A stretch of 34,485 bases of DNA, taken from contig JAISGH010000075.1 of the NCBI GenBank assembly GCA_031263185.1, positions 1-34,485 of the forward strand, given 5' to 3'. Origin of the DNA: Prevotellaceae bacterium. Its GTDB lineage: Bacteria > Bacteroidota > Bacteroidia > Bacteroidales > UBA932. The position numbers and the translations under genes were made by a program. Of the stretch, positions 30,506 through 34,485 are shown in pieces. The number at the start of each line of letters is the position of its first letter. Position 1 is the first letter of the stretch. The notes beneath the pieces were generated by a model. It saw nothing but the letters and a program-made list of their open reading frames with translations. It made no database searches and was not told the origin of the DNA.

Positions 30506-32251
30506 CTATTTATTTTTTTTCCTGGCTTTAGCCTCATCTTCGGCTTCCTCTCGCATTGCCTTTTGCAGCAGCGTTTCCTTTGGTTGGCTTTGGTTTCCGG
30601 ACGGCTTTACGCTTTTTTGTGGTTTTTTTTTAACTTTTACGTCAACGCCATCCTCATTTTCTTCCTGCAATGCCTGCCTCAGCAGCTCCTCCCTGCTCTG
30701 CTTTCGCTTCGTCGTTTTTTTTACGCTCTTCACCGTATCCTGAATTGCTGCTGCCGAATCTTGCCGGTGTGCAAAGTCGTGAATGGCAGCGATTGTATCC
30801 CGCTGCGTTTCCTCGTAAAGAATTTGCCTCGATGCTGCTGCGGTATCAACAAATCCGTTGTCCGGCGCAAGAGCGTCGCTGCCGCCGCCACCGCCGCCTA
30901 CAGGCCTGCGCGCCGTCCTGCCTTTGCCGAACAAAAAGTTAAGCCCCACGCGGAGGTTGGCGTTTTGCGCCGTCTTGTAGCTTACAACGGACAAAAGGTT
31001 GTCGGTAACGATGTGCCACTGCACTGCCTTGCGGCCAAGAAGCAGGCCTACGCCTACGTTGCTGTGGCGGTTGTAGTAGCTGTAGGCCGCGCTGAGGTTC
31101 ACCATAAAGCCCTGCGTGTTGGCCGACAGCCCCACCAGCGGCGAACTCTCATCCTGAGAAAATCGGTAGCCAACCAGCGCTCCAACGTTGAAATACTTGT
31201 GCAGCTCGTACGTAGCGCCGGCGTATATGGTTGGCGACAGCCACTTGCGCTCGCTGCCGGCGGTTGACGTTACGCGGGTTTTTTGCTTCACGGAGTCAAG
31301 CAAGCCCGAAACAAAATCGCTGCCGCCACTCAGGGAAATTCCGTCAAACGAAATTTCGCCGTTCGGGGTTTCCTGCCCCATTTTGTAGCCGCTCCAATTG
31401 ATAAACCCGAGGTCGAGCGCGCTTGCCGACACGTTCAGCCCTTTGACCCAAGGCAAATCCCAGCTGCCGCCAAGGTCAAAAGCCACCCCCTGGTTGCCTG
31501 TGTTAAACTTGTAGGTACCCAAACCCGCTTCGGTCAGCTTGTCTATCGTAAAAGTTCCCTGAGGCACTGTAACAGGTAGGCCGGAGAGGTAAATATCGGG
31601 GTTAAGAACTACGGTAATGTCGTAGGAATCTTTTTCCGTCCTGAAAGAAGACCCGTCGCCCAATTCGACGTTCATGTAGCCAACCCCCTGCAGGTATTTT
31701 GCTTTTACCCCCAGAAAAGCATTTTTTGCCACCTCCACAGATACCCCCAGCGCAATTTCTCCGTAGCCCAGCGCCGATACGCTCAAGCCTCCCAAGTCGA
31801 GGTTTTCTCCGAGAATTTCGTCGTGGCCGTTGCCGTACCATACCAACCGCTTCAAATCTTTCGGTATGCGCCCTTCTACGTTGAGCTTGAACTTGCTGTC
31901 GAAGGTAAAGTATATATTCTTTACCATGAAGCCCAAGTTGATGAAGTTGTGCTCGTAGTCAAGAGCAGCCTTGTTGAAGTCGCCTGCGCCATTCACAATA
32001 GCCCCGTAGTTGGCGTTAAGGTAGGCGTTGCCGAGCGTTAAACCCTCACCCGACAGCGTCAGGTTGGGCGAAAACGACGTTAACCCCGGAAACCCGACGT
32101 ACAGGCTCCCGTTGCGGGGCTGGAATGCGGGGTTGAGCTGGTTGTTCAGCGGCAAGTCTTTCATGTGGTACAGGGTAGAGTTAAGCTGAGCGTAAACTTT
32201 TACCGACATTGCCGCCAGCAGGCAGGCTATAAGCAGAACGAAATGTTTCAT
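30506..32251 (-). CDS. DUF5723-family outer-membrane protein A with charged C-terminal tail
   Basis: A 581-residue exported protein: signal MKHFVLLIACLLAAMSVKVY, cleavage likely after 'AQ'. Then 'TLYHMKDLPLNNQLNPAFQP', 'GSLYVGFPGLTSF' and a beta-rich barrel region to about 455 ('AAYSYYNRHSNVGVGLLLGR', 'YKTAQNANLRVGLNFLFG'). A Gly linker follows, then a 125-residue Lys/Glu-rich tail with an internal repeat: 'REELLRQALQEENED' (about 515-530) and 'KETLLQKAMREEAED' (about 557-571). Protein B lacks this repeated tail. If the barrel ends are as drawn, the tail would be periplasmic and could bind peptidoglycan or a partner. Starts 29 bases after lipoprotein A; same operon. Confidence 0.82.
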   Translation of the reverse strand: MKHFVLLIACLLAAMSVKVYAQLNSTLYHMKDLPLNNQLNPAFQPRNGSLYVGFPGLTSFSPNLTLSGEGLTLGNAYLNANYGAIVNGAGDFNKAALDYEHNFINLGFMVKNIYFTFDSKFKLNVEGRIPKDLKRLVWYGNGHDEILGENLDLGGLSVSALGYGEIALGVSVEVAKNAFLGVKAKYLQGVGYMNVELGDGSSFRTEKDSYDITVVLNPDIYLSGLPVTVPQGTFTIDKLTEAGLGTYKFNTGNQGVAFDLGGSWDLPWVKGLNVSASALDLGFINWSGYKMGQETPNGEISFDGISLSGGSDFVSGLLDSVKQKTRVTSTAGSERKWLSPTIYAGATYELHKYFNVGALVGYRFSQDESSPLVGLSANTQGFMVNLSAAYSYYNRHSNVGVGLLLGRKAVQWHIVTDNLLSVVSYKTAQNANLRVGLNFLFGKGRTARRPVGGGGGGSDALAPDNGFVDTAAASRQILYEETQRDTIAAIHDFAHRQDSAAAIQDTVKSVKKTTKRKQSREELLRQALQEENEDGVDVKVKKKPQKSVKPSGNQSQPKETLLQKAMREEAEDEAKARKKNK

Positions 32252-32280
32252 AGCAGCATTGTATCAAATATTTTTAAGGG

Positions 32281-33366
32281 CTAAAAGGTAAGCTTGCTCA
32301 TGGCTGCCTGCACTCTTACGCGCACGCGGAAAGAGATACCTTGCGCCGATAGCGTTCGAAGGATTTCTTTACCAATTGTTCCACTTCTCTCACATTTTAC
32401 GCTAAACTTTACATATTGAGTCTGTTCAACTATTTTATCTAATTCCTTCTCTCCTTTATTAAAATTAAGGGGCGGAGGAGGATTGTTCAAATCAACGTTG
32501 ATTTCTTTAAATATATCATTCACATTAATACCTTGGGCATCAACAAAATTAGCGCTGAAGTTGAATTTAAAAGGCAGGTCATCATCTTTACTCTTTGCAA
32601 TATCTATGTAAAGCTCAATGGAGGATATTGCCCCTCCTTTGGCGTAATCTGCAAAATTAATGGGTATAGAGTCGGTCATTTGCGCTTCCAGCAGAACACT
32701 ATCTATTTGGCTGTTTATAGAGTCAATGTAGTTATTACCATCGCTACCCATAGCCGAAAGCACATTGGCTGCCGTAATAAATATATCGGTAGGATGTATC
32801 ATAGCGTCCAGCAAGTTGTTAATGGCCGAATCTCCTCCGTGGTTGCCGCCGCTGCTCGAGCTTTTGGGAGTTGCTTTGCTTTTTGCCATTGGGTTTGGCG
32901 GGTTGTTGCCATTTTGCAACAGCTCCGGATGGGCTGTATAGTAAGCTGTCAGAAATTGGTTGATTTGGTCTATCTTAGCCTCCACATCAGGGCTATCACC
33001 AAGATTTTCTTTAATCAGGTTTTTGGTGGAGTCATTCAATACGGGAGCGCTGTTGTCGGGGAATGTTACGTAGGTATCGCCATTATTCACAAGTACAATG
33101 TAGGCTATTGAGTCAACATTGACGCTATCGCTATAGGTATTCAAACCAAAATGTTCTTCTACGTAGCTGTTCCACTGCTGCCTTACTTGCTTGTTAACTT
33201 CTTCTACGTCGCCATCCGCTATAAAATCTCCAATGCGGATAGTCTGCTCCTTTACCAGCGGTAAAGCCCATGTGGGCTTCCAATTGTCATCATTCTGACA
33301 CGAAACAGCAGCGGCTGCTATAACCGGCAGCAGCGCAATCAAAAAATATCTAAGTTTTAACTTCAT
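32281..33366 (-). CDS. Lipoprotein A, partner of DUF5723 protein A
   Basis: A 361-residue lipoprotein: signal 'LPVIAAAAVSC' with lipidated Cys23, followed by 'QNDDNWKPTWALPLVKEQTI'. Middle region (about 60-200) with a Ser/Gly/Asn-rich linker ('KSKATPKSSSSGGNHGG'), then 'ISSIELYIDIAKSKDDDLPF' and a beta-rich C-terminus ending 'VRVRVQAAMSKLTF'. Paralog of lipoprotein B by its N-terminus and layout. It directly precedes DUF5723 gene A. Function not known; I infer an outer-membrane lipoprotein subunit of a two-part complex. It starts 59 bases after gmhA with no clear promoter, so read-through is possible. Confidence 0.7.
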   Translation of the reverse strand: MKLKLRYFLIALLPVIAAAAVSCQNDDNWKPTWALPLVKEQTIRIGDFIADGDVEEVNKQVRQQWNSYVEEHFGLNTYSDSVNVDSIAYIVLVNNGDTYVTFPDNSAPVLNDSTKNLIKENLGDSPDVEAKIDQINQFLTAYYTAHPELLQNGNNPPNPMAKSKATPKSSSSGGNHGGDSAINNLLDAMIHPTDIFITAANVLSAMGSDGNNYIDSINSQIDSVLLEAQMTDSIPINFADYAKGGAISSIELYIDIAKSKDDDLPFKFNFSANFVDAQGINVNDIFKEINVDLNNPPPPLNFNKGEKELDKIVEQTQYVKFSVKCERSGTIGKEILRTLSAQGISFRVRVRVQAAMSKLTF

Positions 33367-33425
33367 GGTATCATTAATTTTGCTAAATAATCAACGTTTA
33401 TAAATCTCCTCTCTCTTTTTGTGCC

Positions 33426-34019
33426 TTACCCTTCTTGTGGGCACAATTTTTGCTCAATAAGCTGGATAAGCGTATGGATAACCTTAATGTGCACCTCCTG
33501 TATCCGGTCGGCGTATCCGCTGTGGGGTACGCAAATGTTCACGTCGCAAATGCCGGACATCAGGCCGCCGTTTTTGCCGGTCAGCCCCACCACGCGCATA
33601 CCTTGCAGCTTGGCTATCTCCACCGCCTTCACCACGTTGGCGGAGTTGCCGCTGGTGCTTATTGCCAGCAGCACATCGCCCTTGCACCCCAGCGCCTCAA
33701 CAAAGCGCGAGAAAACGCTCTCGAAGCCGTAGTCGTTAGCGGTGCAGGTAAGGTGCGAGGGGTCGCTTGCGGCAATGGCAGGCAGCGCACGCCTGTCGCT
33801 GCGAAAGCGCCCCGAGAGCTCCTCGGCAAAGTGCATGGCATCGCACATGGAGCCGCCATTGCCGCACGAAATTATTTTTCCGCCGCCGGCAATAGCCTCC
33901 GCCATGAGCGCCGCCGCGCGGTCAATGCACTCAACGTTTTGGCTGCTGCCGATAAAGCGGGATGCCACCTGCGCCGCTTCGGCAAAGTTGGCTAATATTT
34001 GAGAAATGCTGCTATCCAT
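33426..34019 (-). CDS. gmhA: Phosphoheptose isomerase (sedoheptulose 7-phosphate isomerase)
   Basis: A 197-residue SIS-domain enzyme making D-glycero-D-manno-heptose 7-phosphate, the first step to ADP/GDP-heptose for LPS or other surface glycans. Motifs: '[20 protein letters not shown]' with '[19 protein letters not shown]', '[20 protein letters not shown]', '[20 protein letters not shown]', '[10 protein letters not shown]', and the C-terminal His-containing '[18 protein letters not shown]'. Normal length. It lies 22 bases after the Rpn-family gene. No gmhB/hldE gene is in view. Confidence 0.92.
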   Translation of the reverse strand: MDSSISQILANFAEAAQVASRFIGSSQNVECIDRAAALMAEAIAGGGKIISCGNGGSMCDAMHFAEELSGRFRSDRRALPAIAASDPSHLTCTANDYGFESVFSRFVEALGCKGDVLLAISTSGNSANVVKAVEIAKLQGMRVVGLTGKNGGLMSGICDVNICVPHSGYADRIQEVHIKVIHTLIQLIEQKLCPQEG

Positions 34020-34041
34020 TGAATTTTTTGAATTTTTGAAA

Positions 34042-34485
34042 TCAACTTTTACTTCTTAGAGCAGCCAACTCGGCAGCCATAGCTTCCATTCTGGCCAAGG
34101 CTTGCTCTTTTTCGGTGCGCTCGCGCTCTTTCTCGGCAAGGGCGCGCTCTTTTTCGGCAAGGGCACGCTCTTTTTCGGTGCGCTCGCGCTCTTTCTCAGC
34201 ACGCTCATGAGCCAGGGCTTGCTCTTTCTCGGCAATTATTGGCAGGAGTTCATTGCGGGCTTCCAGCTTGCCCACGTCTATCGCAGAGGCCACTGCGCTC
34301 CGGTTTTCACTCCGGATCCGCTGCAGGTAGTCGTACTCGCGACGCTCCGACTCCGTCAGGTTCTCCCGCTGCAGCGCGTCGCGCGCCTTCATTAAACCTT
34401 TCGCCCTAAACTCGTCCTTAATCGCGTTGTGCTTCAAAAAGTAAATCCACTCGTCTAACGTATCCTTGGCAACACCGTTAAAAGT
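34042..34485 (-). CDS. Rpn-family recombination-promoting nuclease/transposase, C-terminal part (runs off window)
   Basis: Only the last about 147 residues are in the window; the frame continues past 34485. '[20 protein letters not shown]', '[20 protein letters not shown]', 'EYDYLQRIR' are typical of the end of the Rpn/PD-(D/E)XK-transposase family, whose catalytic domain would lie upstream. The tail (about the last 65 residues) is a Glu/Lys/Arg coiled coil made of 7-residue repeats ([14 protein letters not shown]). Such proteins are predicted DNA nucleases promoting RecA-independent recombination. Precedes gmhA by 22 bases. Confidence 0.7.
   Translation of the reverse strand, partial: TFNGVAKDTLDEWIYFLKHNAIKDEFRAKGLMKARDALQRENLTESERREYDYLQRIRSENRSAVASAIDVGKLEARNELLPIIAEKEQALAHERAEKERERTEKERALAEKERALAEKERERTEKEQALARMEAMAAELAALRSKS
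34097..34238. repeat. 21-base tandem repeat coding a coiled coil
   Basis: Five to six units of 21 bases (such as GCGCTCTTTCTCGGCAAGG plus 2) in the tail of the Rpn-family gene, each coding one heptad of E, K, R and A. Copy number is likely to vary between strains. Confidence 0.75.

Overview
The window looks like a piece of a Bacteroidales (Bacteroidota) chromosome. The main evidence is a fimbrillin-family lipoprotein, families largely confined to this phylum (DUF3822, DUF5723), lysine/peptidoglycan synthesis by the LL-diaminopimelate aminotransferase route (dapL, dapF), lack of clear Shine-Dalgarno sites, and many promoters of the Bacteroidota type TTTG-N18..20-TAnnTTTG. Species cannot be told from the sequence alone. 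Core genes are GC-richer; the stretches between them are AT-rich and full of debris.

Layout. 1-2.0 kb: a dispersed GC-rich repeat, a fimbrillin lipoprotein gene (minus), then 780 bases holding its promoter, a dead DUF2442 gene and a 190-base hairpin element. 2.0-8.8 kb (plus): a RelA/SpoT homolog with an altered hydrolase site, dapL, a DUF1016/YhcG-type nuclease gene bracketed by 26-base inverted repeats, dapF, and a CNNM/CorC-type membrane protein. 8.8-9.95 kb: a collapsed DNA adenine methylase gene fused to a nuclease-family tail. 10.1-12.8 kb: housekeeping genes rsmI, DUF721/DciA-like, DUF3822, rsmD and tRNA-Asp. 12.9-17.7 kb (minus): DUF3825, rnhB, pyrH, a Tat-exported GH125 mannosidase and an SDR oxidoreductase. 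17.7-22.1 kb: paired repeats, tRNA-Glu, a 26-base inverted-repeat element, rfbC with an aminotransferase, then a degraded stretch (tandem repeat, mini-ORF, phage-like tail remnant, frameshifted Rhs tip). 22.1-26.4 kb: LolD-type ABC ATPase, cupin, Orn/Lys/Arg decarboxylase, sugar-phosphate nucleotidyltransferase. 26.5-34.5 kb (minus): a SAM methyltransferase, two consecutive lipoprotein + DUF5723 gene pairs, gmhA, and an Rpn-family nuclease gene running off the window.

How genes work together. dapL and dapF are successive steps to meso-diaminopimelate. rsmI and rsmD modify 16S rRNA. rfbC, gmhA, the nucleotidyltransferase and the methyltransferase fit surface-glycan synthesis. The two lipoprotein/DUF5723 pairs look like a duplicated envelope module, and are the best candidate here for an undescribed system. 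The second candidate is the inverted-repeat-bounded nuclease cassette, which carries two perfect palindromes inside its reading frame.
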